From assembly GCF_038049935.1 (NCBI RefSeq), contig NZ_CP145886.1:2426501-2490500 (forward strand): 64,000 nucleotides of DNA, given 5' to 3'. Source of the DNA: Rossellomorea sp. y25 (GTDB taxonomy: Bacteria; Bacillota; Bacilli; Bacillales; Bacillaceae_B). The translations under genes were made by a program, and so were the position numbers. Shown here piece after piece: positions 53,029 to 61,824 of the stretch (position 1 is its first letter; every line of letters begins with the position of its first letter). The notes beneath the pieces are model-generated. The model ran no database searches and was not told the DNA's origin. It saw only the letters and a list, made by a program, of their open reading frames with translations.

Positions 53029-54161
53029 TCCATTCCCTCCCTGTCTGTCTGCTTAATCACTTTCGGCACTCTCATAATCAAGATGGTCCCATTCTCTGTA
53101 AGGATGTCTAAACTTCCATTTACAAATTCCAAGCGTTCTCTCATCCCGATTAAACCGCTGCCTTTAGACTGTGTGTAATCTCCTCCGATTCCTACACCAT
53201 CATCCTTCACCACAATGGTCATCTCTTTATCCGACTCTTCAATGATGAGCTCACAGTATGAAGCCTTACTATGTTTGACAACATTCGTCACGGCTTCTTT
53301 TAGGCACATGCTCAAGATATTTTCCAGAAAGAGTGATGCTTGGGGCAGCATGACTTCATCATCCATCACGAAATCAATTTCCGCTGCCTTTAATAGCTGT
53401 TTGATCCGGACGATTTCGTCCTTTAATCGAATACCCCTCATTTGTGAAACCATTGTCCTTACTTCACTCAAAGCGGTTCGTGCCGTCTGCTGAACATCCT
53501 TTAATTCACTCCGGGCCTGCTCTGGATCCTTGTACACCAATTTTCTGGCCAGATCGCTTTTCAAACCGATGAGAGAAAGCTTTTGACCCAAAGTATCGTG
53601 TAGATCACGGGCAATCCTCTGGCGTTCTTCCTGCTTGACCAAGTCTGAAATACGTTTATTAGCATCTTCCAACTGATCTTCGAGCTGCACCTGTTTATTT
53701 CGATTATAAATATTAAACGGTAACAGAATGACGCTTATCCAAATGATCAGAATAAAAGGAAATTGAGATAAAAATAATTCATCCTGTATAACAAAATTAT
53801 AATTGATCGATGCCGTCGTTAACACAAGGTGGATAATATAAAGGGTTAAAAACGCCACCCGGTTTTTTATATTCCCATTATAATAGGCAATATAAAAAGC
53901 AAAGTAGATAAAATTAAATTGAATGGTCATGGTAATGGATATCGCAATTAAAATTGATGTCCATAAATAAACCGGCCAGTCCTTTGAAATAAAAGCAAAT
54001 CGTAAAGAAATAAAGAACATGATGGTCAAGGAAATCCCTACAACAATTTCGATCGTAGAGGAGGACTGAAAGATAAAATAAAATGGCAGGATGCTGATGA
54101 TGCTCCATATGTACGGGGAAATTCCGGACCCTTTTTGAATATTGATTAACTTTTTCGGCAT
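53025..54161 (-). CDS. desK: Membrane-thickness/temperature sensor kinase DesK
   Basis: The 378-residue HisKA_3-type kinase has five hydrophobic segments (residues about 15-150) and then the coiled-coil/DHp region with phosphoacceptor H188 in RIARDLHDTLGQKLSLIG, the same number as in Bacillus subtilis DesK. The ATPase domain has LKEAVTNVVKHS (N box) and DDGVGIGGD plus GSGLIGMRERLEF (G boxes). I start at the ATG at 54161, which aligns with the known N-terminus; a GTG at 54167, with better spacing to GAGG, is an equally good choice. The frame continues upstream to 54263 without support. Confidence 0.92.
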   Translation of the reverse strand: MPKKLINIQKGSGISPYIWSIISILPFYFIFQSSSTIEIVVGISLTIMFFISLRFAFISKDWPVYLWTSILIAISITMTIQFNFIYFAFYIAYYNGNIKNRVAFLTLYIIHLVLTTASINYNFVIQDELFLSQFPFILIIWISVILLPFNIYNRNKQVQLEDQLEDANKRISDLVKQEERQRIARDLHDTLGQKLSLIGLKSDLARKLVYKDPEQARSELKDVQQTARTALSEVRTMVSQMRGIRLKDEIVRIKQLLKAAEIDFVMDDEVMLPQASLFLENILSMCLKEAVTNVVKHSKASYCELIIEESDKEMTIVVKDDGVGIGGDYTQSKGSGLIGMRERLEFVNGSLDILTENGTILIMRVPKVIKQTDREGME

Positions 54162-54309
54162 TTGCACGATGAGGACCTCTTTTACTTTCATTATTTTAAA
54201 CATGTCTCCTATATTATTACATGAATTATCCCATATTTTCATACCGAGTGGCTGAATTTTCATTATCTATTAGAGGAGTTGATCATATGAATCCCAAGAC
54301 AGAAAAATA

Positions 54310-54507
54310 TTAATATTTCCGATTTTGAATCGCTTTTTGCTTCTGCATGACCTCGTAGGATTTATGGATGATATCAGTTAACACATCGCCTTTGTAAACT
54401 CTTCCAATCTTCGTGTTTTGCTGATAGTATTCAACGATTTCATCCAATTTCTTTGATGTTTCCGTATCAACCCTTACATTAAGCTGCATTCTTCCTTGAT
54501 CTGACAA
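54310..54507 (-). CDS. Small ribbon-helix-helix-like protein
   Basis: The 65-residue product has a short N-terminal strand, GRMQLNVRVDTETSKKLDEIVEYY in part (MQLNVRVDTETSKKLDEIV), followed by two helices, KGDVLTDIIHKSYEVM, which is the layout of ribbon-helix-helix (CopG/MetJ-like) DNA-binding proteins. It starts with TTG at 54507, nine bases after AAGGAGG. Upstream are direct repeats with a 10-base pitch that could be its own operator. Function unknown; a regulator or partner of a plasmid/toxin-type system cannot be told apart, and no toxin gene is adjacent. Confidence 0.68.
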   Translation of the reverse strand: MSDQGRMQLNVRVDTETSKKLDEIVEYYQQNTKIGRVYKGDVLTDIIHKSYEVMQKQKAIQNRKY

Positions 54508-54532
54508 GGTTCGCCCTCCTTTTCTATCTATC

Positions 54533-54550
54533 TGTTAGCAACTGCTAGCA
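54533..54550 (-). promoter_or_regulatory. Direct-repeat operator candidate of the RHH gene
   Basis: TGTTAGCA (54533-54540) and TGCTAGCA (54543-54550) are direct repeats on the + strand with a 10-base period; a further TGCTAC starts at 54575. RHH regulators often bind such helically phased repeats. Confidence 0.5.
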
Positions 54551-54625
54551 CTTTGTTATCACTAGTATATCAGATGCTACCAATCAAATATACTGGCAAA
54601 TGACCTAAGAAAAGTTGATTCACTT

Positions 54626-54659
54626 TGAAAAAGCCTGAGCGTCAATCCGCCCAGGCTTT
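54626..54659 (-). terminator. Terminator after the cyanophycinase gene
   Basis: AAAGCCTG/CAGGCTTT stem with an inner GCG/CGC pair; TTTTTC follows on the minus strand. Confidence 0.85.
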
Positions 54660-54669
54660 CCGTTCAATT

Positions 54670-57201
54670 CTATTTGTTTTCAATCGAGATTTTTACTGGT
54701 ACGATATCCATTTTCACATTGAGATATGAGTAATCATCTTTGTTTCCATCTTTATAACCCCAAAAGCCTTCCGTTTGATCTCCCTTTTTGAAAGTCAGTT
54801 CGAAGCCTTCATCTTCAGAAAAACTATAGCTCTTCACTTCATCCTGGCCAAAGTTATCAAGAAGGCTATAGCTTAAATAGTTTGCAAGAGAAGGGTGCGG
54901 CGTTAATACTCCTGTATGGGGAGCAGCTTTATATTCGTAATATTCATAGTCTTTTGTTGAAACCTTATGATCACTGATCGTATATGCATTTGTATTTAAA
55001 TTTAATTGATCTCCAGAGGTAATCCATGATAATTGAATATTTTTATACGTATGCGATGATTGTGATAGATTTGACTGACTCAAATCTACTACGGAAACGC
55101 CGCCTCTACCTTTTACTTCAATGGTTTTCGCTTCGTTATCCACTATCATCGCCGTATCTTCATCGATGCCATAGGCGAATTCATTTTCTTCTCCATGTTC
55201 AGCATTGGTTGCAATTAAACGCCCCAATCGTGCTTTTTTATCAAAGTGCTGATCCACAATACCATACGGGAAGAACCCTAATCCCTTCTCAAGATATCCA
55301 GGTCCACCTTCTTGTTGAGACATCCCGTCATACATATCTGTAAATCCTTTTGATAGAGTCTCGTAGCTTCCTCCACCTGCGATCATCACATCGCTCATGA
55401 TTGCAGCTCCTGCACTTGTACCGCCAAGAACGGCTCCATTACGATAGATTTCCCAAATGCTTTCAAGAGCCATTGACTTCGATCCATCTTCGTTTAATAG
55501 GGATCGAGTGATATCCGTTTGATCACCACCTACAAACCAAATGGCATCATACTCTAGAATCCTTTCTGCCAAATCCGGGTTATTCTTATTATCTGCCCAC
55601 TGGGACTCGTCTTCTCCCGTCCCTTTAAAGTCATGATTAGATATAGGAAGAATGTCGATTCTTTCTGTCGGAACACCATATGAGGAAAGATCCTCTTTAA
55701 ATGCTTTTGATGATTTCAAACTGGAACTTGCTGCAGGGATAATCCCTATTTTCCCATTTTCCCCAGTACGATTAATAAATTCATGGTACACTTCTTCATT
55801 GCTGCTCCCTAAAGCTCCCCCGACGATCACCAAACTTCCCTTTGTTTCAGGATCAAAAGAATTCTCAGGTACTTCTAATGTTGACTCCCTATATTCTTGT
55901 GTCAGACGGTCTTTCTCATTAAAGCGGACCGATACTGGAGAGATATCCATCTTCACATGCAATAAAGAGTAAGAATCCTTTTGACCATCCTGATAACCCC
56001 AATATCCGTTTGTTTCATCTGTCTGTTTGAATCCGAGCTCAAAACCATTTCCTTTACTATCATAAAGGTAACTATGTACCTCACTTACTTCTTCATTGTC
56101 CACTAGGGAATACGACAGGTATTGCGGGAGTGTCCCATAGGATGATAGAACACCCGTAGCTGCAAGAGGCTTAAAGTTATAATATTCATAGCCTTTTGTT
56201 TCAACCTTATCCCCGCTCATCGTAAATTCCTTCGTTTTGACATTAAGTTCATCACCAGGAGATAGATAACTAAGATCAACGTTCTTTATTTCTTTTCCAG
56301 TGGAAGTTGATTGTGCTACATCTATTACCGTGATGTTACTTCTTCCTAATACTGAAATCGTTTGTTTTTCGTTGTTAACCACCATCGCCGTATCTTCATC
56401 AATTCCATAGGCGAAGTGATGTTTGTTTGTTTCGTAATGGATGGCTGTAGCTACTAGTCGGCCAAGACGAGATCTTTCATTAAAATGTTGATCCACAATC
56501 CCCCATTGGAAGAATCCAAGCCCTTTTTCGATATACACAGGTGCATATTCTTCATCTCGATTGGATACGTCTTCCGTTATGAACTCTTGACGAAGACCTC
56601 CTAAACTGTCACCACCCGTAATCATCACATCACTCATGATGGCTGCTCCGGCGCTTGTCCCACCAAGAACGGCTCCTTCCCGGTAAACATTCCAAATTTC
56701 ATCTAAAGCTTTCGTGTTTTTCCCATTTTCCTTAACCAATGTGTCTGTGATCTTAAGTTGATCTCCTCCGACAAACCAAATTCCTGTCATCTTCTTGATT
56801 TTTTCTGTTATTTCTTTCTTTTGAGCATTATTTTTCCATTTACTTTCGTCTTCCTCTGTGCCTGAGAAATCGTGAGCAGATAGAGGAAGGATTTCAATTG
56901 ATTTTTCATCTACTCCATACGACATCAAATCTTTCTTAAATTGATTTGATGACTTCAGAGAGCCTGAAGCAGAAGGAATGATTCCTATTTTCGCTTTCTT
57001 TTCCCCCCCTGATAGTTTAATGAACTCTTCGTAAACAGCCGAGTTGCTGCTACCTAAAGCTCCTCCGACAATCACTAGATTCCCCTTGATGCTGCTCTCG
57101 TTTTCCTTGGCAAATACACTGGAAGTTGCCAAGCTGATTATAACTGTAAATACAGTCATAATAATGAATAGTTTCTTCGCTTTACCCCAATAACCATTCA
57201 T
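54670..57201 (-). CDS. Secreted tandem cyanophycinase-like S51 peptidase
   Basis: The 843-residue product has a signal peptide (basic KAKK, hydrophobic residues 11-26, likely cut after VFA at residue 31) and two complete peptidase S51/cyanophycinase units at about 38-430 and 453-843. Each has VIVGGALGSSN, IWFVGGDQ (Q147 and Q561), the nucleophile motif LGGTSAGAAIMSD (S183 and S596), GIVDQHF and YGIDEDTAM, then a C-terminal beta-rich part with GYWGYQDG or GFWGYKDG. Cyanophycinases release beta-Asp-Arg from cyanophycin. I start at the second ATG (57201), eight bases after GGGAG. A monocistronic gene with a terminator. Confidence 0.88.
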   Translation of the reverse strand: MNGYWGKAKKLFIIMTVFTVIISLATSSVFAKENESSIKGNLVIVGGALGSSNSAVYEEFIKLSGGEKKAKIGIIPSASGSLKSSNQFKKDLMSYGVDEKSIEILPLSAHDFSGTEEDESKWKNNAQKKEITEKIKKMTGIWFVGGDQLKITDTLVKENGKNTKALDEIWNVYREGAVLGGTSAGAAIMSDVMITGGDSLGGLRQEFITEDVSNRDEEYAPVYIEKGLGFFQWGIVDQHFNERSRLGRLVATAIHYETNKHHFAYGIDEDTAMVVNNEKQTISVLGRSNITVIDVAQSTSTGKEIKNVDLSYLSPGDELNVKTKEFTMSGDKVETKGYEYYNFKPLAATGVLSSYGTLPQYLSYSLVDNEEVSEVHSYLYDSKGNGFELGFKQTDETNGYWGYQDGQKDSYSLLHVKMDISPVSVRFNEKDRLTQEYRESTLEVPENSFDPETKGSLVIVGGALGSSNEEVYHEFINRTGENGKIGIIPAASSSLKSSKAFKEDLSSYGVPTERIDILPISNHDFKGTGEDESQWADNKNNPDLAERILEYDAIWFVGGDQTDITRSLLNEDGSKSMALESIWEIYRNGAVLGGTSAGAAIMSDVMIAGGGSYETLSKGFTDMYDGMSQQEGGPGYLEKGLGFFPYGIVDQHFDKKARLGRLIATNAEHGEENEFAYGIDEDTAMIVDNEAKTIEVKGRGGVSVVDLSQSNLSQSSHTYKNIQLSWITSGDQLNLNTNAYTISDHKVSTKDYEYYEYKAAPHTGVLTPHPSLANYLSYSLLDNFGQDEVKSYSFSEDEGFELTFKKGDQTEGFWGYKDGNKDDYSYLNVKMDIVPVKISIENK

Positions 57202-57283
57202 CAACATTTCTCCCTTCTATTAATCTATTTTCAATTGGCTCTTTTCGCAAAGATTGTTGTTTTCGAGCATAGAATCTACCAGG

Positions 57284-57414
57284 GCTCTGTCAACCAGGTT
57301 TATGCTGGATGGTGAGGGGAACTGCTTCGCTTCCGGGGTCTCGACACGTCCGTACTTCCGCAGGAGTCTGCGTAGTTCCCCTCACCATCTTAAACAGTAT
57401 TTTCATGACAGAGC
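57284..57414 (-). repeat. Structured Bacillaceae-type repeat A
   Basis: Nested inverted repeats: GCTCTGTCA (57284-57292)/TGACAGAGC (57406-57414) outside and GATGGTGAGGGGAACT (57308-57323)/AGTTCCCCTCACCATC (57374-57389) inside, all perfect. The centre, on the minus strand, contains GACTCCTGCGG and GAGACCCCGGAAGC, the core shared with repeat B. No coding sequence fits. It looks like a mobile or repetitive extragenic element. Confidence 0.75.
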
Positions 57415-57553
57415 TTCAAGGTGTGTAAGAAAACAATGTAACTAGAAAAAAATAATCCTTCTTCCTTAAAATGAAATTCAATCTCTTTTACCTTAAATGA
57501 GATTGCTTGCTAAAATTCTTGTTATTATAGATTTCTATGAAGGATACATGCTT

Positions 57554-57694
57554 AGAAAGTTGATTGGAGCGGAAGGATGCTCGACTCCTGCGGGAATAGC
57601 TGGACAGGTGAGACCCCGGAGGCTTGCCGAGGAGGCTCACCGCCAGCCCCGCGGAAAGCGAGCATCCTGTAGCGGAAATCAACTATTACTTTCT
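57554..57694 (+). repeat. Structured Bacillaceae-type repeat B
   Basis: A 141-base element that can fold into one long hairpin: AGAAAGTTGATT at the left pairs with AATCAACT and ACTTTCT at the right (three-base bulge), then GGATGCTCG/CGAGCATCC, GCGGG/CCCGC, GCTGG/CCAGC and GGTGAG/CTCACC, nested in order. The core GACTCCTGCGGGAA and GAGACCCCGGAGGC is a sequence I recognise as a frequent intergenic repeat in Bacillaceae genomes. It lies opposite in orientation to repeat A, 140 bases away. Confidence 0.82.
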
Positions 57695-57845
57695 TCTCTA
57701 CAATAGCAACAAACTTTACGAATAGAGCCTTTCAATTAATTATTATGCAATTTCCATGCCAACTCTGAAATCTCTGAATTATCAATCATATTAGAAAGAA
57801 AGGGTTAAAATTGGATGTTTATGGTGAGGTAATAAATGAACCAAT

Positions 57846-57886
57846 AAAAAAACCTCTACATTCGTTTGTTTACGAATGTAGAGGGT
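57846..57886 (-). terminator. Terminator of the DUF6509-like gene
   Basis: Perfect 13-base stem CCTCTACATTCGT/ACGAATGTAGAGG, seven-base loop group, T run on the minus strand. Confidence 0.95.
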
Positions 57887-57900
57887 GCAGCTTATATCGA

Positions 57901-58182
57901 TTAGCCGATATTTTCCTCGCAATATGAAAGAATGAGACTTTCTTCATCTTCTTCTAATTCAAAATCAAGATACGTTTCAGTGTTTCTTTCTACAATGGTC
58001 GACTGCACAATCCTGGAACCGTTCTCGTCTCGAACAAAAATGACTTTTATGTAAATACCCTGTTCTCTGTAAAGCTCATCATCCTCGGGTACTTCAATAT
58101 CAAGAATAACTTCATATCGATCTCCATTTAGAATACCGGTAGGATCTTTCAGTTCCTCGGCACTATGACTTGTAATGTTCAT
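57901..58182 (-). CDS. Small acidic conserved protein (DUF6509-like)
   Basis: The 93-residue product begins MNITSHSAEELKDPTGILNGDRYE and is strongly acidic (partly quoted: HSAEELKDPTGILNGDRYE). The pattern, including FVRDENGSRIVQ and ILSYCEENIG, resembles a Bacillaceae family annotated as DUF6509; I am not certain. It has no signal peptide, membrane helix or known motif. Site: GAAAGGAAGT. It is alone with its own terminator. Confidence 0.7.
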   Translation of the reverse strand: MNITSHSAEELKDPTGILNGDRYEVILDIEVPEDDELYREQGIYIKVIFVRDENGSRIVQSTIVERNTETYLDFELEEDEESLILSYCEENIG

Positions 58183-58354
58183 TTTTTAACTTCCTTTCAA
58201 TGTGAAACAAGTTTCTTTCATCATTCTATTATACACCTAAACCGGTGGATTTTAAAAACGTATTCCTCTATTCAGCCTCATAAGTAAATGAATGGGTTTG
58301 CTCCCCAAACTTCGTTATAATAGAAGTAGATACGAAGTTTAAGGAGAGAATGCA

Positions 58355-58663
58355 ATGAATTCTAAAGAGATGCAAGAAAAAATCATTGAAAATTATCAAA
58401 AGGACGAGCATATGATGATCCTTGTGTTTGCGCAATGGTGTGTGAATCACGACCTTGACCCTGCAATCCTTTATCAGAAAGCCTACCCCAATCAAGGGGA
58501 AAATCCCGCCTTATTGCAAGGAATTGACTTAACGGTCCCTAAAGAAGAATCGGAAGAAATTCCCGACACGACTTTACTGGGTGTCCTCTCCCTATTCGGC
58601 AATGATGACCTTGCCCATGTCGTAACAGAAGAAATCAGCAAGCGTCCTGGAAATAAAGGATAA
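58355..58663 (+). CDS. Small conserved protein of unknown function
   Basis: The 102-residue product (MNSKEMQEKIIENYQKDE start, then a hydrophobic helix MMILVFAQWCVNHD, then acidic C-terminal part with LLGVLSLFGNDDLAHVV) is soluble and helical. It has a strong AAGGAGAG site and a TATAAT sequence 37 bases before the start, and a perfect terminator after it. It is the only rightward gene right of 12.4 kb. I do not recognise the family beyond its likely presence in Bacillaceae. Confidence 0.72.
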   Translation: MNSKEMQEKIIENYQKDEHMMILVFAQWCVNHDLDPAILYQKAYPNQGENPALLQGIDLTVPKEESEEIPDTTLLGVLSLFGNDDLAHVVTEEISKRPGNKG

Positions 58664-58668
58664 CCATT

Positions 58669-58707
58669 AAAGGGACGGACCTTAACAAGGTCCGTCCCTC
58701 TATTTTT
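58669..58707. terminator. Bidirectional terminator between convergent genes
   Basis: Perfect 13-base stem AGGGACGGACCTT/AAGGTCCGTCCCT with a three-base loop, T-rich on the + side; it separates the rightward 58355 gene from the leftward 58722 gene. Confidence 0.93.
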
Positions 58708-58721
58708 ATTCACATATTACT

Positions 58722-59303
58722 TTAAGCCTCATCCACCGTTTGAAGGAGAAGAAAAAGGAAATCATATATGAGCTCATATACAGCAAGCATCGATAAACCT
58801 TCATGAAAATCCGGGTGATCGTTTAATGTGATGTTTAGATCCCATAATCCATCTTCCCCATTAAACAATAAGTCATACGACGTTTCTCCTTGAAGCCTTC
58901 CTTCTAAATACTGGACAATGTGTGTACGATATTTTTTTTGGAGCTTCAACCCCAGCATCGCATCATACGTTCCGAACACATCATCCACTTCCAATGAAAC
59001 AGCATCCACTCCAATCACATCAAACCAATTTGATTCGAGGAAGATGAACTCGTTCTTATGTTCTTTTAAGTAGCCGATAGGCTGATCAAGAAATGTGACA
59101 GGTTCATTTTTGATTAGATCTTCTGTTTCCTTATTACAACGCTCGATATAAGCATCTTGATAACGTGAACCCGACTCTGGAGTAGAGATATCGCGAGCAT
59201 CCAGCAACAATCCATGCTTTACTGCATATTCTTTTTCCTGTTGAAATAAAGAAACGGTGGCTTTTGATTCTTCAATATACTGCAGCAATCTTTTTCGTAA
59301 CAT
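58722..59303 (-). CDS. Hypothetical protein, 193 residues
   Basis: A soluble, acidic, mixed alpha/beta protein with no signal peptide or membrane segment. Noted stretches are EKEYAVKHGLLLDARDI, RYQDAYIERCNKETEDLI, FIFLESNWFDVIGVDAV and a hydrophobic C-terminal YELIYDFLFLLLQTV. I do not recognise the family. It starts at ATG 59303; a weak site lies upstream. The bidirectional terminator ends its transcript. Confidence 0.7.
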   Translation of the reverse strand: MLRKRLLQYIEESKATVSLFQQEKEYAVKHGLLLDARDISTPESGSRYQDAYIERCNKETEDLIKNEPVTFLDQPIGYLKEHKNEFIFLESNWFDVIGVDAVSLEVDDVFGTYDAMLGLKLQKKYRTHIVQYLEGRLQGETSYDLLFNGEDGLWDLNITLNDHPDFHEGLSMLAVYELIYDFLFLLLQTVDEA

Positions 59304-59346
59304 CCTTTACCCTCCGTAAATGTAATTTGCCTACTTCTTGTATGTA

Positions 59347-60099
59347 CTACTCTAACTCTAAGTATACAGGACAGTGATCACTTCCCAGGATTTCAGAATG
59401 AATTTCCGCACTCTTTATTGCAGGGGATAAACGATTGGACACAATAAAGTAATCAATTCTCCACCCAATATTCCGTTCACGCACTTTACTCATATAAGAC
59501 CACCAACTAAAGGCATCATCCTTTTCTGGATGTAAATATCGAAAGCTATCCACAAAACCTTTCTGGAGCAGCATCGTCATTTTCCCGCGCTCTTCATCTG
59601 TAAAGCCTGAATTCCCTCGATTTGATTTGTCATTTTTCAAATCTATTTCGGTATGTGCGACATTCAGGTCCCCACATAGAACAACAGGTTTATGTTGATC
59701 CAAATCAAGAAGATACATCCTTAAAGTATCCTCCCACTCCAGACGTTCACCCAATCTTGACAGATCCCTCTTTGAATTAGGGGTATAAACATTCACCAAA
59801 TAAAAAGAATCAAACTCACATGTAATGATCCTTCCTTCTGGCTCTATCTGGTCATCATTGAAACCATATGAGACAGCGAGTGGTTCCTTTTTAGTGAATA
59901 TGGACGTTCCTGAATATCCCTTTCGCATCGCATAGTTCCAATATTGATGGTAGCCCTCTAACTCTAATGAGATTTGCCCTTCTTGAAGCTTTGTTTCTTG
60001 AAGGCAAAAAATATCTGCGTCCATATGTTGAAAATAATCTAAAAATCCTTTTTTCACACACGCTCTAATTCCATTTACATTCCATGATACTAATTTCAT
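59347..60099 (-). CDS. exoA: Exodeoxyribonuclease III / AP endonuclease (ExoA)
   Basis: The 250-residue Mg2+-dependent repair nuclease of the ExoIII family starts MKLVSWNVNGIRACVKKG (Asn7 region), with IFCLQETKLQEGQ (catalytic Glu) near residue 32, VYTPNSKRDLSRL near residue 97, the LCGDLNVAHTEIDLKN Asp/Asn pair near residue 140 and the C-terminal SDHCPVYLEL His. All catalytic residues of the family are present. It cleaves at abasic sites in base excision repair. It is monocistronic. Confidence 0.96.
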   Translation of the reverse strand: MKLVSWNVNGIRACVKKGFLDYFQHMDADIFCLQETKLQEGQISLELEGYHQYWNYAMRKGYSGTSIFTKKEPLAVSYGFNDDQIEPEGRIITCEFDSFYLVNVYTPNSKRDLSRLGERLEWEDTLRMYLLDLDQHKPVVLCGDLNVAHTEIDLKNDKSNRGNSGFTDEERGKMTMLLQKGFVDSFRYLHPEKDDAFSWWSYMSKVRERNIGWRIDYFIVSNRLSPAIKSAEIHSEILGSDHCPVYLELE

Positions 60100-60247
60100 A
60101 TTAATCTATTTAACTCCTTTACTCATAGCAATACCCTTTATTATCCTACCATAAAACCGCCGAAAGACATTCATTATACTGATATAACATATTTGATTAT
60201 GCGATATTATTCTGGTATAACTTCAGCTCCCCCTTAGAATTTTGGCA

Positions 60248-60277
60248 CAATAAAAACCATGCGTGTGCATGGTTTTA
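60248..60277 (-). terminator. Terminator of the DEAD-box helicase gene
   Basis: Perfect 10-base stem AAAACCATGC/GCATGGTTTT with a four-base loop; it overlaps the stop codon, and TTTTTATT follows on the minus strand. Confidence 0.85.
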
Positions 60278-61654
60278 TCGTTTATTTTTTTGATTATATG
60301 TTTTAGAAGAAGATTTTTTTCCTGTTCTTCTCCCTGTTAAGTCCGGCTTCGTTTCTCTTGCTGTCCCCTCTGAATGTTTTGAAGGTTTTTGTTCTGGTGA
60401 GTTAGAGGACTTTCTGCTCGTCATTTGTTTATCTTTGAACTTGTCCTTCCCTCTTGTCCGGGATTCCAGTTCCTTGCTTTTCCTTTTACCTTGTCTTTTT
60501 TCTCCTTTTTTCTTTGAGGCTGTTTTTGTTTTTAGAGAAATGGTATTCCCTAGATTTTGCTTTTGAATGCGACAATTCAGCTCTGTTTCAATTCCGTCCA
60601 GAAGGCTTCTTTCTTCAGAAGAATAAAGTGTATAAGCTAAGCCTGTTTCACCCGCTCTCCCGGTTCTTCCAATTCGGTGAATGTAGGTCTCGGCTTTCTC
60701 AGGCATGTCATAATTAAATACGTGAGTGACTCCCTCAATATCCAATCCCCTGGAAGCAACGTCAGTCGCAACTAACATTGGTACGTCACCGTTCCTAAAT
60801 TGTTCCATTACAACTTCACGCTTTTCTTGTGGGATATCCCCATGAAGTTCAGCCACTTTATATCCTTTTGATTTCAGCACTTGATATAATTTCGTCACCC
60901 GTCGTTTCGTTCTGCAAAAAACGATGGATTTACTTGGTTGAAATGACTCTATTAATTGAATGACTGTGTCTTGCTTGGCCCGATCCACTGTAAAAATGGC
61001 AAATTGATTAATGGAAGTAGATTTTTCAGCCTCCGCCACCTCGATAAATTGTGGAGTTTTCATATATTTGCGACCCAATTTTTTGATGTCAGCAGGGATC
61101 GTCGCAGAAAATAACATCGTTTGACGTTGAGCCGGAGTTTTCCTTAAAATTTCTTCAACTTTATTTAGAAAACCTATTTGCAGAAGTTGATCAGCTTCGT
61201 CAATGACCAAAAACATAAGATGTGATAGATCGAGATTCCCTCTTTTCTGATGATCCAATAGCCGCCCTGGAGTTCCAACCACAATAGTTACATTCTTTTC
61301 CAGTTCCTTAATTTCCTCTTCATGACTTTTACCACCATAAACGGAGAGAACGCTAAATCCTTTGTTTTTTCTGGTGAGCTTTCTTATTTCGCCTGTTACT
61401 TGAATAGCCAGTTCACGTGTAGGTGTAATAATTAAACTCTGAACGTGATGGGTGTTTGATTTACTTTTCTCCAAAATAGGTAAAACGTAAGCAAAGGTTT
61501 TACCAGTCCCGGTTTGAGCCTTGGCCATGACATCTTTTCCCTCCATGAGGGCCTGGATTACTTTTTCTTGTATGAGTGTCGGTTTATTTATACCGGTAGT
61601 AGCTAAGGTTTTCTGAAGACCTTTTGATAGTCCCAGACTTGCAAACGAATTCAA
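60275..61654 (-). CDS. DEAD-box ATP-dependent RNA helicase
   Basis: The 459-residue helicase has all core motifs: Q motif (residues ~20-28, GINKPTLIQ), motif I AKAQTGTGKTF, Ia PTRELAIQV, Ib VGTPGRLLD, II VIDEADQLL, III FSATIP, IV IVFCRT, V ATDVASRGLDIEGV, VI HRIGRTGRAG. The last ~90 residues are a basic, Lys/Ser/Gly-rich tail (KSKELESRTRGKDKFKDKQ and similar) typical of RNA-binding helicases. It starts with TTG at 61654, seven bases after AGGA. Probably ribosome assembly or cold-shock RNA remodelling. Confidence 0.93.
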   Translation of the reverse strand: MNSFASLGLSKGLQKTLATTGINKPTLIQEKVIQALMEGKDVMAKAQTGTGKTFAYVLPILEKSKSNTHHVQSLIITPTRELAIQVTGEIRKLTRKNKGFSVLSVYGGKSHEEEIKELEKNVTIVVGTPGRLLDHQKRGNLDLSHLMFLVIDEADQLLQIGFLNKVEEILRKTPAQRQTMLFSATIPADIKKLGRKYMKTPQFIEVAEAEKSTSINQFAIFTVDRAKQDTVIQLIESFQPSKSIVFCRTKRRVTKLYQVLKSKGYKVAELHGDIPQEKREVVMEQFRNGDVPMLVATDVASRGLDIEGVTHVFNYDMPEKAETYIHRIGRTGRAGETGLAYTLYSSEERSLLDGIETELNCRIQKQNLGNTISLKTKTASKKKGEKRQGKRKSKELESRTRGKDKFKDKQMTSRKSSNSPEQKPSKHSEGTARETKPDLTGRRTGKKSSSKTYNQKNKR

Positions 61655-61771
61655 TGATCATTCCTACTTTCTTAAAGCGAGATTTGACTTGTCTATTAAT
61701 AGTGAAGGTTTCGTGGTAAAAAAGCAAGAACAAAAAGGATCCCCATTTCGAATCCTTCAAGCTAATCACCT

Positions 61772-61806
61772 AAATAAAAACGCGATCACCTAAAGATCAT
61801 CGCGTT
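61772..61806 (-). terminator. Terminator of the double P-loop gene
   Basis: AACGCGAT/ATCGCGTT perfect stem, T-rich run on the minus strand after it. Confidence 0.85.
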
Positions 61807-61824
61807 CGCGTGTTCACTCATATA

